DNA of 64,000 bases, taken from positions 1 to 64,000 of the forward strand of contig WFNB01000108.1 of NCBI GenBank assembly GCA_015488755.1, in the 5' to 3' direction. The notes beneath the pieces were generated by a model, which saw nothing but the letters and a program-made list of their open reading frames with translations, was not told where the DNA came from and did no database searches. Position 1 is the stretch's first letter; each line of letters opens with the position of its first letter. This document shows positions 16,663 to 26,479 of the stretch, one piece after another. Source of the DNA: Gammaproteobacteria bacterium (GTDB lineage Bacteria > Pseudomonadota > Gammaproteobacteria > GRL18). The position numbers were made by a program, and so were the translations under genes.

Positions 16663-17589
16663 TTATGGCTGAATAAAACTAATGCCTTCGAGATGGGTAC
16701 TGATAATATGTTTTGCCAGTTTAATAAAGCCAGCAAAGTAAGCCTGTTTTTGATCCTCACTACGAACCGCAGCGTATAGCGTCCCCCAACAACCTTCTTC
16801 GCCTAGAGGCAGGGCAGCGATATTGTATTGCTGGAGGATTTTTTTATTGAGCACCCAACAAGGCAATGCTGCTACGCCTCGATTGCTGGCAATCAGTTGT
16901 ATGGTCATGGTATTGACTTGAGAATGGCGTACTAAACTAGGTTCTACCCCTGCTGGGCTGAGAAAATGGGTAAAAATATCCAGACGTTCACGCTCTACAG
17001 GGTAGGTGATTAAGGTGTCGTCATACATATCTTCGGCAAAAATACAGGGCTCAGATGCCAATGGATGTTGCTTAGAAACGGCCAATAGTAATTGGTAATG
17101 AAATAAGGGAATGTAATCGACTTCGGGATTATTGCGTATATCTGAGGTAATAATAAGATCGGCATTGGCACGCAATAAAGAGTCAGTAGGATTCATATCA
17201 AAGCCAGTCGATAAGTCCAGCTCGACATCAGGCCAGTCTAACCGATACTGATCTAATGTTGGCATGAGCCAGTCAAAGCAACTATGGCATTCGACACCAA
17301 TGCGTAAACTGCCACTGTCACCGGTTTTAATTCGGGATAATTGCTGCTCTGTCTGCTTGACTAATGGTAATACTCTATCGGCCAGCTCAAGCAATTTTTG
17401 TCCCGCAGGTGTAAAACGCATAGGGCGAGTTTTTCGCACTAGAACCGGTGTCCCCAAATAGTCTTCAAGCACCTTAAGTTGATGTGATAGAGCAGACTGT
17501 GAGAGTTTGAGTTGCTCTGCGGTGGCCACTAAACTACCGGTTGTTTTTAAGCCCACTAAGGTCTTTAAGTGGCGAATTTCCAACTCCAT
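16663..17589 (-). CDS. metR: LysR-family regulator, MetR-like
   Basis: A LysR-type regulator. A winged helix-turn-helix (residues 1-60: LEIRHLKTLVGL, then QSALSHQLKVLEDYLG) precedes a two-lobed effector domain. GVECHSCFDWLMPTLD is the MetR hallmark at the start of the effector domain, which senses homocysteine in enterobacteria and activates metE/metH/glyA. An ATG at 17634 would add 15 atypical residues (MLIYSLFNHRRTLVY). I place the start at 17589 (MELEIRHL), where family members begin. A divergent GGDEF-EAL gene lies upstream and no met gene is nearby, so the targets here are unknown. Confidence 0.85.
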   Translation of the reverse strand: MELEIRHLKTLVGLKTTGSLVATAEQLKLSQSALSHQLKVLEDYLGTPVLVRKTRPMRFTPAGQKLLELADRVLPLVKQTEQQLSRIKTGDSGSLRIGVECHSCFDWLMPTLDQYRLDWPDVELDLSTGFDMNPTDSLLRANADLIITSDIRNNPEVDYIPLFHYQLLLAVSKQHPLASEPCIFAEDMYDDTLITYPVERERLDIFTHFLSPAGVEPSLVRHSQVNTMTIQLIASNRGVAALPCWVLNKKILQQYNIAALPLGEEGCWGTLYAAVRSEDQKQAYFAGFIKLAKHIISTHLEGISFIQP

Positions 17590-17746
17590 ATACACAAGCG
17601 TCCGTCGATGATTAAATAAAGAGTAGATTAGCATACTCTTGGTAGCTTGTATAAATTCTACAAGAGATGTGGCTGTTTTTGACTTGAATTTTTTTAGAAC
17701 TGTTCTATAAATGAAGAGGAGTCTATTTTATTTGTGGTATTTCTGA

Positions 17747-19858
17747 GTGAATGGAAAAAATAGTAAGAGCATGAATGACCTGAACCATACCCTTAACCAT
17801 GACATCGAGCGTATAGAACTTGCGCTTATCGGTAACAAAGACGGCATCTGGGATTGGAACCTGCGAGATAATAGTGTCTATTTTTCACCAAGGTGGAAAG
17901 AAATGTTGGGTTATAAAGATAATGAATTGGCCAATGAGTTTACCACTTGGGAAAGGCTGATCCATAAAGATGATTTAGCACCTACAATGGCGGGTATCAA
18001 TAAAAATATAAGGGGTGAAACACAGTATTATGAAGGCGTTCATCGCCTAAAACATAAGGATGGCCACTGGGTTTGGATCTTAGATAGAGCCAAAACCCAA
18101 TATGATGCTCAGGGTAAAGCGACTCGTATGATTGGTACGCATACTGATATTAGCCAACAGAAACAGCAACAACAAAAGTTATTACATAAAACACAAATTA
18201 TTGAACAAATTAATGATGCCGTTATCTCAACGGATTTGGATGGTTACATTGTCAGTTGGAATCATGGTTCTGAGCGATTATATGAATATACTGCTGATGA
18301 GGCCATTGGTCAGCATATAACAATGATTTATCGTCAGGAAGATTTGCCTGTTTTTACACAAAATTCAGAAGAATTAATGCAAGTGGGTTCTCTTAATGTT
18401 GAAACACAGGCTCTTAATAAATCACAACAACCAGTAATGATAGAATTATTCTTATCTTTATTATGTGATGAAGATAATGAGCCAGTCAACATTGTTGGCT
18501 ATGCAAGAGATATTACTCAACGTAAAAAATATGAAGAGAAACTTCTTAAACAGCAAGATGTGTTACACCATCAAGCTCACCATGATGCCTTAACTAATCT
18601 GCCGAATCGAGCATTATTTAATGATCGGCTTTCTCAGGCAATAAAAAAAGCACATCGTAGCCAAAATGAAATTGCCATTTTTTTTATTGATCTGGATCAC
18701 TTTAAACAAATTAATGATTCTTTGGGGCATGGTATTGGTGATAATGTTCTTAAAGTGATTTCACAGCGAATTAAAACAATTATTCGAGAAGAAGATACCC
18801 TATCAAGGTTAGGGGGTGATGAGTTTACCATTATTATGGAAAACTTAAGTATGGGACGAGATGCCTCTAAACTGGCGCAGAAAATTCTTAAACTATTGGC
18901 AGAGCCGATACAAATTGAGCAACATCGATTATATATTTCTAGTAGTATTGGCATCAGTGTTTATCCGAGTGATTCAACAGATAAAGATAAATTATTGATG
19001 TATGCTGACACAGCTATGTATAAAGCTAAAGATAAGGGGCGGAATAACTTTCAGTTTTATTCAAAAGAGATGACAGCACAGGCGGTTGAGCATATTGTCA
19101 TGCAAGCCAGCTTACGAACAGCAATAGAAAAAGAAGAATTGCTTGTTTATTACCAGCCACAAGTCAATGCAGTTAATGGTAAAATTATTGGCTTAGAGGC
19201 CTTGGTTCGCTGGATTCATCCGGTTATGGGCTTGGTCTCCCCAGCTAAGTTTATTCCCATTGCACAAGAAACGGGCTTAATTGTTGATATTGACCAATGG
19301 GTTATGAAGGTCGCTATGACCCAAGTGGCACAATGGCATTATGCGGGGCTTAAACCAGGAGTATTAGCTTTAAATCTGGAAGTGAAACAATTGCAGAATA
19401 AAGAGTTTATTACCTTTCTTAAGCAAACATTATCAGATACAAGATTTAAACCGCCGTGGTTGGAATTGGAAATAACAGAAAGCCAGATTATGGCTGATCC
19501 AAATAAGGCGATTGAAGTATTAAAGCAGATCAGTGATATGGGTATTGAGTTAGCCGTCGATGATTTTGGTACGGGCTATTCTTCGCTGTCTTATTTAAAA
19601 AAATTACCGATTGACAAACTAAAAATTGATCAGTCTTTTGTTAAAGACTTGCCGGATGATGAAGATGATGTGGGTATTACTCAAGTGGTTATTGCACTGA
19701 CAAAAAGCCTTAATTTGAATGTGATTGCAGAAGGTGTCGAAACCTATGCTCAAAAAGAATTTTTAGTTGCCAATGGTTGTCATAATATTCAGGGCTATTT
19801 TTATTCGAGACCGTTACCGGCTAGGGATATGGAACTTCTCTTAAATACAGGGCTGTAG
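17747..19858 (+). CDS. PAS-PAS-GGDEF-EAL c-di-GMP turnover protein
   Basis: A 703-residue cytoplasmic protein with no membrane segments. Two PAS domains (about 25-140 and 148-258; the first contains GIWDWNLRD) precede a GGDEF domain with LGGDEF intact (356-360) and an REED inhibitory site five residues upstream. The EAL domain has LEALVRW (484-490), [19 protein letters not shown] and AEGVET, all catalytic residues present. Both cyclase and phosphodiesterase activity are possible, with PAS domains choosing the output. The start is either a GTG at 17747 or an ATG at 17771; neither has a clear ribosome binding site. Confidence 0.93.
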   Translation: MNGKNSKSMNDLNHTLNHDIERIELALIGNKDGIWDWNLRDNSVYFSPRWKEMLGYKDNELANEFTTWERLIHKDDLAPTMAGINKNIRGETQYYEGVHRLKHKDGHWVWILDRAKTQYDAQGKATRMIGTHTDISQQKQQQQKLLHKTQIIEQINDAVISTDLDGYIVSWNHGSERLYEYTADEAIGQHITMIYRQEDLPVFTQNSEELMQVGSLNVETQALNKSQQPVMIELFLSLLCDEDNEPVNIVGYARDITQRKKYEEKLLKQQDVLHHQAHHDALTNLPNRALFNDRLSQAIKKAHRSQNEIAIFFIDLDHFKQINDSLGHGIGDNVLKVISQRIKTIIREEDTLSRLGGDEFTIIMENLSMGRDASKLAQKILKLLAEPIQIEQHRLYISSSIGISVYPSDSTDKDKLLMYADTAMYKAKDKGRNNFQFYSKEMTAQAVEHIVMQASLRTAIEKEELLVYYQPQVNAVNGKIIGLEALVRWIHPVMGLVSPAKFIPIAQETGLIVDIDQWVMKVAMTQVAQWHYAGLKPGVLALNLEVKQLQNKEFITFLKQTLSDTRFKPPWLELEITESQIMADPNKAIEVLKQISDMGIELAVDDFGTGYSSLSYLKKLPIDKLKIDQSFVKDLPDDEDDVGITQVVIALTKSLNLNVIAEGVETYAQKEFLVANGCHNIQGYFYSRPLPARDMELLLNTGL

Positions 19859-19902
19859 TCACTTTACATGAGAAGCGAACAATCAATTACTTATTCAGCT
19901 TT

Positions 19903-20050
19903 CATAGGTAGGTACTTAAGCATGTCTGAGGCAGGATAACTCTGTATTTACTACACAAGACGCCGCAAATCCATCCTTGGAGGCTTTATTGCCACATCCA
20001 TGTGGCACTTCCTTCGTAAACACAGAGTTATCCTTAAGTACCTACGTATG
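19903..20050. mobile_element. MITE copy B (148 bp)
   Basis: Same structure and orientation as copy A: terminal CATAGGTAGGTACTTAAG and the complement of CTTAAGTACCTACGTATG, with the inner AGGATAACTCTGT repeat. It is flanked by its own perfect 10-bp target duplication, ATTCAGCTTT, at 19893-19902 and 20051-20060. A few bases shorter than the others in the middle and right arm. Confidence 0.88.
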
Positions 20051-20081
20051 ATTCAGCTTTATTAGTTTTTACAATCGTTTT

Positions 20082-20702
20082 CTATGTTCGTTTAATGACC
20101 TCTTCCATATAAAGATCTAATTTAGTTGATACATTATCTTTAAAAATACGCTCACATGTTTCCCTATCTTGTTTATTCTTCTTCTTTCTAAAAAGCTTTC
20201 CTAAGGTTTTTTTCGTCCTTGTATTTCTTTTCTTATCATCTTTTTTTCGGATGCCGATACACGTTTGAAAACGTGGGGCATAGGCATGTCTTGGGTTGTA
20301 TTTTAAACACTTTTCTATAGCAACGACACAGCGTCTTCTATTTTCGAGAAGGTGTTCGGCATAAGCAAGATTAAAGTATAATTCAGCATCATTAGAACAA
20401 CCTTGAATGGCATCATAACAACGCTGTAGGCCGCCATTACTTTTAAGTAATATAACCTCCAGAAGGCCGACAAAAGATAGGTAAGTATAATAGGCTGGGT
20501 TGAATCGATCCGCATGCTCTAGAACATTAGAAAATATTTTTTTTGCTTTTGCTAAATCATCATCATGAAGAGCATAGAGTCCCTGATAAAATTCTTCCTC
20601 ATGGGGATTGTGCTCAGGGGTATTTTCTTCTGAAGTATCTTGGATTTCTTCGACAATATAATCAATGGTATTATCGTGAGAGTCAATAGAAAGCTTGTGC
20701 AT
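20082..20702 (-). CDS. TPR-like hypothetical protein (206 aa)
   Basis: A soluble protein. An acidic N-terminus (about 1-35) is followed by helical repeats resembling tetratricopeptides (QGLYALHDDDLAKAKKIFSN, ELYFNLAYAEHLLENRRRCV, AIEKCLKYNPRHAYA; about 38-155). A very basic tail follows (KKTLGKLFRKKKNK, about 160-185). TPR arrays usually mediate protein contacts. Function is unknown, and the basic tail could touch nucleic acid or membrane. The gene lies between MITE copies B and C, but these have different target duplications, so they arrived independently and did not move the gene. Confidence 0.65.
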   Translation of the reverse strand: MHKLSIDSHDNTIDYIVEEIQDTSEENTPEHNPHEEEFYQGLYALHDDDLAKAKKIFSNVLEHADRFNPAYYTYLSFVGLLEVILLKSNGGLQRCYDAIQGCSNDAELYFNLAYAEHLLENRRRCVVAIEKCLKYNPRHAYAPRFQTCIGIRKKDDKKRNTRTKKTLGKLFRKKKNKQDRETCERIFKDNVSTKLDLYMEEVIKRT

Positions 20703-20774
20703 AGTAAAAGGTTCCCCCGTAGAAACTCATTTTGGATATTATTTTGCTAAATAGATATTTTCTTAGCTATTATT

Positions 20775-20927
20775 CATAGGTAGGTACTTAAGCTCTTTTG
20801 AGGCAGGATAACTCTGTATTTACTACACAAGACGCCGTAAATCCATCCATGGAGGCCTTTATTGCCACATCCATGTGGCAAAAACTTTCTCCGTAAACAC
20901 AGAGTTATCCTTAAGTACCTACTTATG
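20775..20927. mobile_element. MITE copy C (153 bp)
   Basis: The third copy, same orientation, with terminal CATAGGTAGGTACTTAAG and the complement of CTTAAGTACCTACTTATG. Perfect 10-bp target duplication AGCTATTATT at 20765-20774 and 20928-20937. Its near-perfect terminal repeats suggest it is the least decayed copy. Confidence 0.88.
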
Positions 20928-20937
20928 AGCTATTATT

Positions 20938-21238
20938 AGTTATTTGTTTTTAGCGACTTATTATCCTTTGGATTATTATATTTTTTAAAAGGGGCAATAT
21001 CAATGATAATTAAGTAGAACTTAGATTTAACTTAATTATTTAGGGCACCACTGAGACTATTTCATATTATTATTATGTGCTAACTCTTTTCTAACTCTTT
21101 ATGATTACTATTTACGCTACTGAGCAAATAAATTGCTGAGTAAAGGACTTGCGTCAATTTTTTATACATAAATAATAATTTTTAAAAGACTTTGTATAGA
21201 AAAAATTATTGAATATTGTTTTTATTAGGGATGTTGTT
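20938..21238. other. AT-rich intergenic stretch before the tolC-like gene
   Basis: No gene or known RNA is visible. The sequence is very AT-rich with short ATTATT runs. It probably serves as the upstream regulatory region of the outer-membrane factor gene. Confidence 0.35.
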
Positions 21239-21240
21239 AA

Positions 21241-21257
21241 TAGGCATTATTTTTGCT
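21241..21257 (+). promoter_or_regulatory. Candidate sigma-54 promoter
   Basis: TAGGCATTATTTTTGCT has GG and GC separated by 10 bases, the invariant spacing of the -24/-12 elements, with GGCA and TTGC matching consensus cores. It lies about 80 bases before the tolC-like GTG. I did not see a clear enhancer-binding site, and a chance match in AT-rich DNA is possible. Confidence 0.3.
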
Positions 21258-21338
21258 TGTGTTTTCCTTATGCACTATTAAAGTAAAATTAATGACGCTT
21301 ATTTAGATACGAATAATAAGTAAGAAAGAGGATTTAAA

Positions 21339-22751
21339 GTGAAAATAGTAAATGTGATTGGCCGGTATTGCTTACACTCAGATTTTGCTTGCCAAGGTTT
21401 AATAGAAAAGGGGTTAATAAAAAAGCGTCGTTCACTACTGCTTGTAGGTGGTGTTATCGCTTTATTAACAAGCCCATTGGCACAGGCAGTGACCTTAGCT
21501 CAAGCAACCGAGCAGGCTATTACGACGAATCCCCAAGTATTAGAACAACTGAATCAAAAACTTTCCAGAGATTCCGAAATACGTCAGGCCAAAGCAGGTT
21601 ATTTACCCAAAATAGACATCAGTGCAGGCTATGGCACCGAAACCTCAGATAACGGTTCGACACGCAGTACCCATTTTGGTCATTCACGCAGTATGAACCG
21701 TCAAGAAGCTGAAATTGTGCTACGCCAAATGCTCTTTGATGGTTTTGAAACGTCTAGTGAAACTCAACGACATACTTATCGTTCACAATCAGCACAATAT
21801 CAATTGGTTAATCTATCGCAAGAAATTTCTATTGCTGCCATTACCGCCTTTATCAATGTGTTACGAACCCAAAAATTAGTCAAATACGCACAAGATAATG
21901 TTGCTATTCATGAAAAAATACACGATCAAGTTGAACTACGTTCTAAAATGGGTGCTGACAGTCAAGGCTCATTAAGCCAAATTGTGGGTCGTTTAAATCT
22001 TGCTTACTCTAATCTGGAAGCCAGAAAAAATGATCTCAAAGATGCTCTAACAGACTATGAAAAAGTCATTGGTGAGAAGCCTAAAGAGGCTTTAGAAGAA
22101 GCGAGCTTTGATTTGCCTTTGCCAAAAACCTACGAAGAAACCTTAGACAAAGCACTAGCAAATCATCCGGCTATCAAAGCCGCTCAGGCCGATATTAATG
22201 CCGTAGAAATGCAAAGAGAAACCTCAAAAAGCAATTATTATCCCGATGTTGAATTACAATTAGGCAGTGAATGGGCGGATAACCAAAATGGTGTGAGAGG
22301 CCATGATAATGGTCACTATGCCATGCTGAATGTGCGCTATAATCTCTATCAGGGTGGTGCAGATAAAGCGCGAGCCACTAAAGATGCACATCTTATTAAT
22401 GAAGCTCGCAGAAGAAAAGAAGTGACCACTCGCAATGTCGTTAAAGCGGTGGATATTGCTTGGGATGCCTATGAGTCATCCAGCAAACGTATGGATTTTT
22501 TACAAAAGTATGTTGACTCCACCGTTAAAACACGCAATGCGTATGAGCAACAGTTTCGCATTGGTGAGCGTACCTTACTTGATTTACTGAATACTGAAAA
22601 TGAAATATTTTCAGCCCACTCAGAAAATATTAAAAATTACTACGAAAATATTCTGGCTGAATATCGTGTGTTGGATTCTATGGGGGCTTTATTACATGAA
22701 TTACAACTTTCTGTGATTGATGAAAAAAATGAGCCTTATATCGAGCAATAA
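21339..22751 (+). CDS. TolC-family outer-membrane efflux/secretion protein
   Basis: A 470-residue trimeric outer-membrane channel subunit of the type I secretion branch. A signal peptide is embedded after an unusual ~30-residue N-terminal extension (RRSLLLVGGVIALL, then PLAQA). Two repeats of the outer-membrane-factor fold follow (TLAQATEQAITTNPQVLEQ, then GYLPKIDISAGYG; second half ANHPAIKAAQADINAVE), with GERTLLDLLNTENE near the end. The GTG start has GAGG seven bases upstream, which supports the longer N-terminus. It would join an inner-membrane transporter and periplasmic adaptor, but neither is nearby. The MATE pump downstream is convergent and does not use TolC. Confidence 0.88.
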   Translation: MKIVNVIGRYCLHSDFACQGLIEKGLIKKRRSLLLVGGVIALLTSPLAQAVTLAQATEQAITTNPQVLEQLNQKLSRDSEIRQAKAGYLPKIDISAGYGTETSDNGSTRSTHFGHSRSMNRQEAEIVLRQMLFDGFETSSETQRHTYRSQSAQYQLVNLSQEISIAAITAFINVLRTQKLVKYAQDNVAIHEKIHDQVELRSKMGADSQGSLSQIVGRLNLAYSNLEARKNDLKDALTDYEKVIGEKPKEALEEASFDLPLPKTYEETLDKALANHPAIKAAQADINAVEMQRETSKSNYYPDVELQLGSEWADNQNGVRGHDNGHYAMLNVRYNLYQGGADKARATKDAHLINEARRRKEVTTRNVVKAVDIAWDAYESSSKRMDFLQKYVDSTVKTRNAYEQQFRIGERTLLDLLNTENEIFSAHSENIKNYYENILAEYRVLDSMGALLHELQLSVIDEKNEPYIEQ

Positions 22752-22775
22752 TCAATACCTAGCTATTGTCATCTT

Positions 22776-22806
22776 TTAGTCCCCTTCTTTTTGGGAGGGG
22801 GACTTT
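22776..22806. terminator. Terminator between convergent tolC-like and MATE genes
   Basis: Stem AGTCCCC/GGGGACT with a ~12-base loop, with TTTT or AAAA runs on both sides. It may stop transcription from either side, as expected between converging genes. Confidence 0.55.
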
Positions 22807-22840
22807 AAGGATGAAACCAAGCAATTAAATGCCTATCAAT

Positions 22841-24232
22841 TTATTTCAAATAGATTGTTTTTTTAATAACATGATGCAATCTTATTGACATTAAAATTGC
22901 TGAAATGCTTAAGCCTATTAATAAACCAATCCAAAAACCACTGGCTCCCATAGGCTCTGTTATTAAGTGAGTGAGTGCCAATGCATAGCCTAGAGGAAAA
23001 CCAATAATCCAATAAGCGACAATGGATAGCAGCATGGGAATTGCAGTGTCCTTTAAGCCCCGCAATGAACCAGCAGAACATAATTGTATACCATCTGAAA
23101 ATTGATATAGAGCAGTGAAAATCATTAGGCCACTGGCGAGCTGGATGACCTCATTATTGCTACTATAGAGCATGGCAATACCAGAAGAAAAATTAATGAT
23201 CATAAAAGCTGCCATACCGGAGATGCAGAGGCTAATAAAATACCCCGTCTTAATCGTATCTTGAACACTTTGCCACTGGCGCGCACCACTTTGTTGCCCC
23301 ACCTGAATGGTTAGGCTAATGGAAAGGCTTAAGGGTAAAATAAAAATAAGCGATGAAAAACTGAGGGCAATCTGATGTGCCGCCACACTGACAACTCCCA
23401 TCGAAGCTAAAAATAAGGCAATAATTGAGAAAATACTACCCTCTACAAAAAGTGCAATCCCGATAGGAAGCCCTAATGCCAAGAGTGTTTTTAGTTCATT
23501 AAAATGCGGCTTTAAATGATATGTAACGAGTTGCACAGCGAGGAATTGTTTACTTCTAGAAACATAAATAAACAAACATAAAAACATCACCCAATGAGTA
23601 ATGGATGTGGCCCATCCTGCGCCTATACCACCAAGTTTAGGTGCCCCCCAGTGACCAAAAATAAGTAGGTAATTGACCATGATATTAACTACTAAGCCTA
23701 AAATACCAGTCAGCATAACAGGCTGAATATTCGCCATGCCCTCGTTGAGATAACGTAAAATATAAAAACCTGCAATGGCTGGCATGCCCCATGCGATAGC
23801 ATGAAGATAAGCACTTGCAATAGGAAGAATTTTATTATCAACCTGCATAAAAACAAAGATATCGTCAATAGAGTTTAGGAGGATAAAACCAAAAAGGCTT
23901 AAGGCCAGCCCAATCCAGAAGGACTGGCGTATGCTATGGCCTATTTTTTCAAAATTCTGTTCACCACAATAGTGGGCTATTATGGGGGTAATTGCGCTTA
24001 AAATGCCGCCAATGAGTAGTAAAAGAGGTATCCATATACTTGAGCCTACTGCTACTGCGGCCAGATCAGCAGCACTGGCATGGCCAGACATAATCGTATC
24101 AACAATGCCCATTGCCATCTGGCTGAATTGAGTTGCTACTATGGGGGCTGTAAGTGAGACTAAAGGAATAAATTGTTTTTTTATGGCTTGCTGTAAGTGA
24201 TAGAAAAAAGTGTCTGAAGTGGCGTGTGTCAT
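22841..24232 (-). CDS. MATE family multidrug efflux protein (NorM-like)
   Basis: A 463-residue inner-membrane antiporter with twelve hydrophobic segments in two six-helix halves. Family features include PIVATQFSQMAMGIVDTIMSG in helix 1 and the matching ALGLPIGIALFVEGSIFS at the start of the second half. It exports cationic drugs or metabolites in exchange for Na+ or H+. The bacterial NorM branch is inferred from length and helix 1 style. It is divergent from the stressosome operon and convergent with the tolC-like gene. Confidence 0.92.
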   Translation of the reverse strand: MTHATSDTFFYHLQQAIKKQFIPLVSLTAPIVATQFSQMAMGIVDTIMSGHASAADLAAVAVGSSIWIPLLLLIGGILSAITPIIAHYCGEQNFEKIGHSIRQSFWIGLALSLFGFILLNSIDDIFVFMQVDNKILPIASAYLHAIAWGMPAIAGFYILRYLNEGMANIQPVMLTGILGLVVNIMVNYLLIFGHWGAPKLGGIGAGWATSITHWVMFLCLFIYVSRSKQFLAVQLVTYHLKPHFNELKTLLALGLPIGIALFVEGSIFSIIALFLASMGVVSVAAHQIALSFSSLIFILPLSLSISLTIQVGQQSGARQWQSVQDTIKTGYFISLCISGMAAFMIINFSSGIAMLYSSNNEVIQLASGLMIFTALYQFSDGIQLCSAGSLRGLKDTAIPMLLSIVAYWIIGFPLGYALALTHLITEPMGASGFWIGLLIGLSISAILMSIRLHHVIKKTIYLK

Positions 24233-24325
24233 AATTCCCGCATATTCATTGGTAATATTTTTTATTTGTACTATTCTTTTTGAGTAGGAGCAACATCATA
24301 ACATGGAAGAACAATAAATAAGTGT

Positions 24326-25351
24326 GTGATAGCCAGTAGCTCTACAACCTTTACTATACTAATAATGCCCATAGAAGCAAAAAAACAGACAATATTATTA
24401 AACATTCCTTTGTTTTCTGAAGTGGATAAACAGCGATTTATCCATTTTGTTATGAAGTGTTTAACGCTATTTAATGAAAGTTTATTTTCTGGTGCCGCAA
24501 AATTGCCTCAATTGCTTGCTCTTATGCCTAATAATACTCAGTCTGGTAATGCGACAAGTAATGATGCTAAAGAAAATTATTTTAATCTGCAATTAAGCAT
24601 GCTGGGGGACAGTCTTTATATTAGCGTCTGCAATAGAAATCCTGTCTATCAATCAGATTCAATAACACGACAGTTTTTCTTACGCCTTTCTACGCCACCA
24701 ACGAGCGAATTGATTGAGCAAGTTAAAAATACCCTCTATTTAGAGAGTGAAGTCAGTGATCCTGAACTATTGCGTCGACATAATGACAGCATTCGTGAAG
24801 AGATGAAGCGTGCTAAAAAAAGAGCTGCTCAAGAATTATCTGAATTAGAAGAAAAATTAGAACAAAAACGTAATCAGTTACATGAAAGCATCCGTCAGGC
24901 TGAAATTGATAGTCTGACGAATATTCTCAACCGTGGTGCTTATGACCGGCGTCTGCAAGAAAGTGTCTCAACCTGTCAGGAGCAACAATTACCATTGTCA
25001 TTAGTTTTTCTGGATTTGGATTATTTTAAGCAGGTTAATGATACCTATGGGCATCAGGCAGGGGATGAAATTTTAAAAAAAATGGCTCGTTCAATGACTC
25101 AAAATAGCCGTCAAAAAATAGATTATGTGTGCCGCATAGGGGGTGATGAATTTGCCATTATTTGTTTTTCAAATACGACCACTGCCAGTCGCTCAGCCTA
25201 TAAAGTTTTAGCAAATATGAAGGGCAAAGTCAGCATTGGTATTAGCTTATTGAGGGCAGATGATAATGTTGAATCGTTAGTTGCCAGAACAGATGAAGCT
25301 TTATATGAGGCTAAAGAAAAAGGTCGAGGACAGGTGGTTGTTAATGGTTGA
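24326..25351 (+). CDS. Diguanylate cyclase heading the stressosome-like operon
   Basis: A 341-residue soluble protein. The N-terminal ~150 residues are a domain I do not recognise, then a coiled coil (about 160-190, MKRAKKRAAQELSELEEKLE), then GGDEF with IGGDEF intact at 272-276. The inhibitory-site position reads QKID, not RxxD, so feedback inhibition is probably lost. It is first in an operon with RsbTX-, RsbR- and RsbS-like genes (12 bases before the next start), which makes it a candidate output of that switch. The start is uncertain: GTG at 24326, or ATG at 24365 (MPIEAKK); neither has a strong ribosome binding site. Confidence 0.88.
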   Translation: MIASSSTTFTILIMPIEAKKQTILLNIPLFSEVDKQRFIHFVMKCLTLFNESLFSGAAKLPQLLALMPNNTQSGNATSNDAKENYFNLQLSMLGDSLYISVCNRNPVYQSDSITRQFFLRLSTPPTSELIEQVKNTLYLESEVSDPELLRRHNDSIREEMKRAKKRAAQELSELEEKLEQKRNQLHESIRQAEIDSLTNILNRGAYDRRLQESVSTCQEQQLPLSLVFLDLDYFKQVNDTYGHQAGDEILKKMARSMTQNSRQKIDYVCRIGGDEFAIICFSNTTTASRSAYKVLANMKGKVSIGISLLRADDNVESLVARTDEALYEAKEKGRGQVVVNG

Positions 25352-25363
25352 GCACTTATTACG

Positions 25364-26458
25364 ATGAAATTAGCCATACAACAAGTTGTTAATGATCAAA
25401 GCAGTCTTGTTTTATTTAAGGTACGAGTTAAAACCTTAGCTAAAAAACTTGGCTTTAGCACCTTGTGCATTGAAAATATGCAAATTGTTGCCAGTGAAAT
25501 GTTATCTAATCAAATTAAATACGCCAATAAAACCGGTATGGTGCAGCTTTGGTTTAATGATGGTTTGGATGTCGGCATAAATGGTACCGCTAAGCAGACA
25601 CAAAGGCAGACTGATAATAATGGATGCTTGCCATTGCCTGTGACCATTGATTTATTTGCTATGGACTATGGTGCTGGTATTAACGATATTAAAAAAGCCA
25701 GTCAAGATGGTTTTACTACCTCTGATACAATGGGCAAAGGCTTAGGTTCTGTATCACGTTTGGCACATGAATCGGACTTGTATTCGTTAACGGATAAAAA
25801 AGGCTGGCATGGTGTTGCCTTGTGGGGACGTTTTTATCGTTCAGAGGATAATAAACCCGAACACTATCAAGTCGGGCAGTTTGTTCGTTCATATCATGAT
25901 AGGCCACAAAATGGTGATGCTATTTTAGTACAAACCAGTAATCGTCAACTGAGTTATTTACACTTGGATGCTACAGGTCATGGTCTTGAGGCAGAAAAAA
26001 TTATTAATAAAATTAAATTAGCTCGTCTTAATATATTGCAGGCGAATGCCCATAAGATTTTATCTATGACAGAGCAGGCATTGCAGACAACGACAGGTGC
26101 TGCTGCGGTTGCTCTCAAATATAATACAGCTTCTGGGCGTGGAGAGTATTGTGCGGTTGGTGATATGCGTGTCAGTTTGCTCAATATTCAAGCGACTAAA
26201 CCGCCAGACCTTGTTGAATGTGAGGTATCCCCTGGGATTTTAGGCCATGCTACGCGTAGTTATCATGCTCAAGAATTTAATTTAGCCATAGGTGAATTGA
26301 TACTAAGTGCCTCTGATGGTATTCGGCGTAATTGGACGGTAAATGATTTTCCTAATTTATGGCATAAACACCCGCAACTGATCTGCTTACTATTAGGTAA
26401 TAATAAAGGTAGAAGCAGTGACGATCAATCAATAATTGCTATCAGACGGATAGCATAA
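25364..26458 (+). CDS. RsbT-like kinase fused to RsbX-like SpoIIE phosphatase
   Basis: A 364-residue two-domain protein. Residues 1-150 form a GHKL ATPase like the switch kinase RsbT: N-box SEMLSN (E45, N49), DYGAGI at 101-106 and MGKGLG at 123-128. Residues 170-364 form a PPM/SpoIIE-type serine phosphatase like RsbX, with metal-binding aspartates in LDATGHG (202), SDGIRRNW (~314) and SSDDQS (~354). In Bacillus, RsbT phosphorylates RsbR and RsbS, and RsbX removes the phosphates. Having both in one chain places opposing activities on one protein. It is followed by the STAS partners in the same operon. Confidence 0.85.
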   Translation: MKLAIQQVVNDQSSLVLFKVRVKTLAKKLGFSTLCIENMQIVASEMLSNQIKYANKTGMVQLWFNDGLDVGINGTAKQTQRQTDNNGCLPLPVTIDLFAMDYGAGINDIKKASQDGFTTSDTMGKGLGSVSRLAHESDLYSLTDKKGWHGVALWGRFYRSEDNKPEHYQVGQFVRSYHDRPQNGDAILVQTSNRQLSYLHLDATGHGLEAEKIINKIKLARLNILQANAHKILSMTEQALQTTTGAAAVALKYNTASGRGEYCAVGDMRVSLLNIQATKPPDLVECEVSPGILGHATRSYHAQEFNLAIGELILSASDGIRRNWTVNDFPNLWHKHPQLICLLLGNNKGRSSDDQSIIAIRRIA

Positions 26459-26479
26459 AACCATATAAAAGAGGTATTT

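Noticed and set aside
19903-20927. Composite transposon made of MITE copies B and C around the TPR-like gene
   Set aside because: Each copy has its own perfect and different 10-bp target duplication, so they inserted separately.
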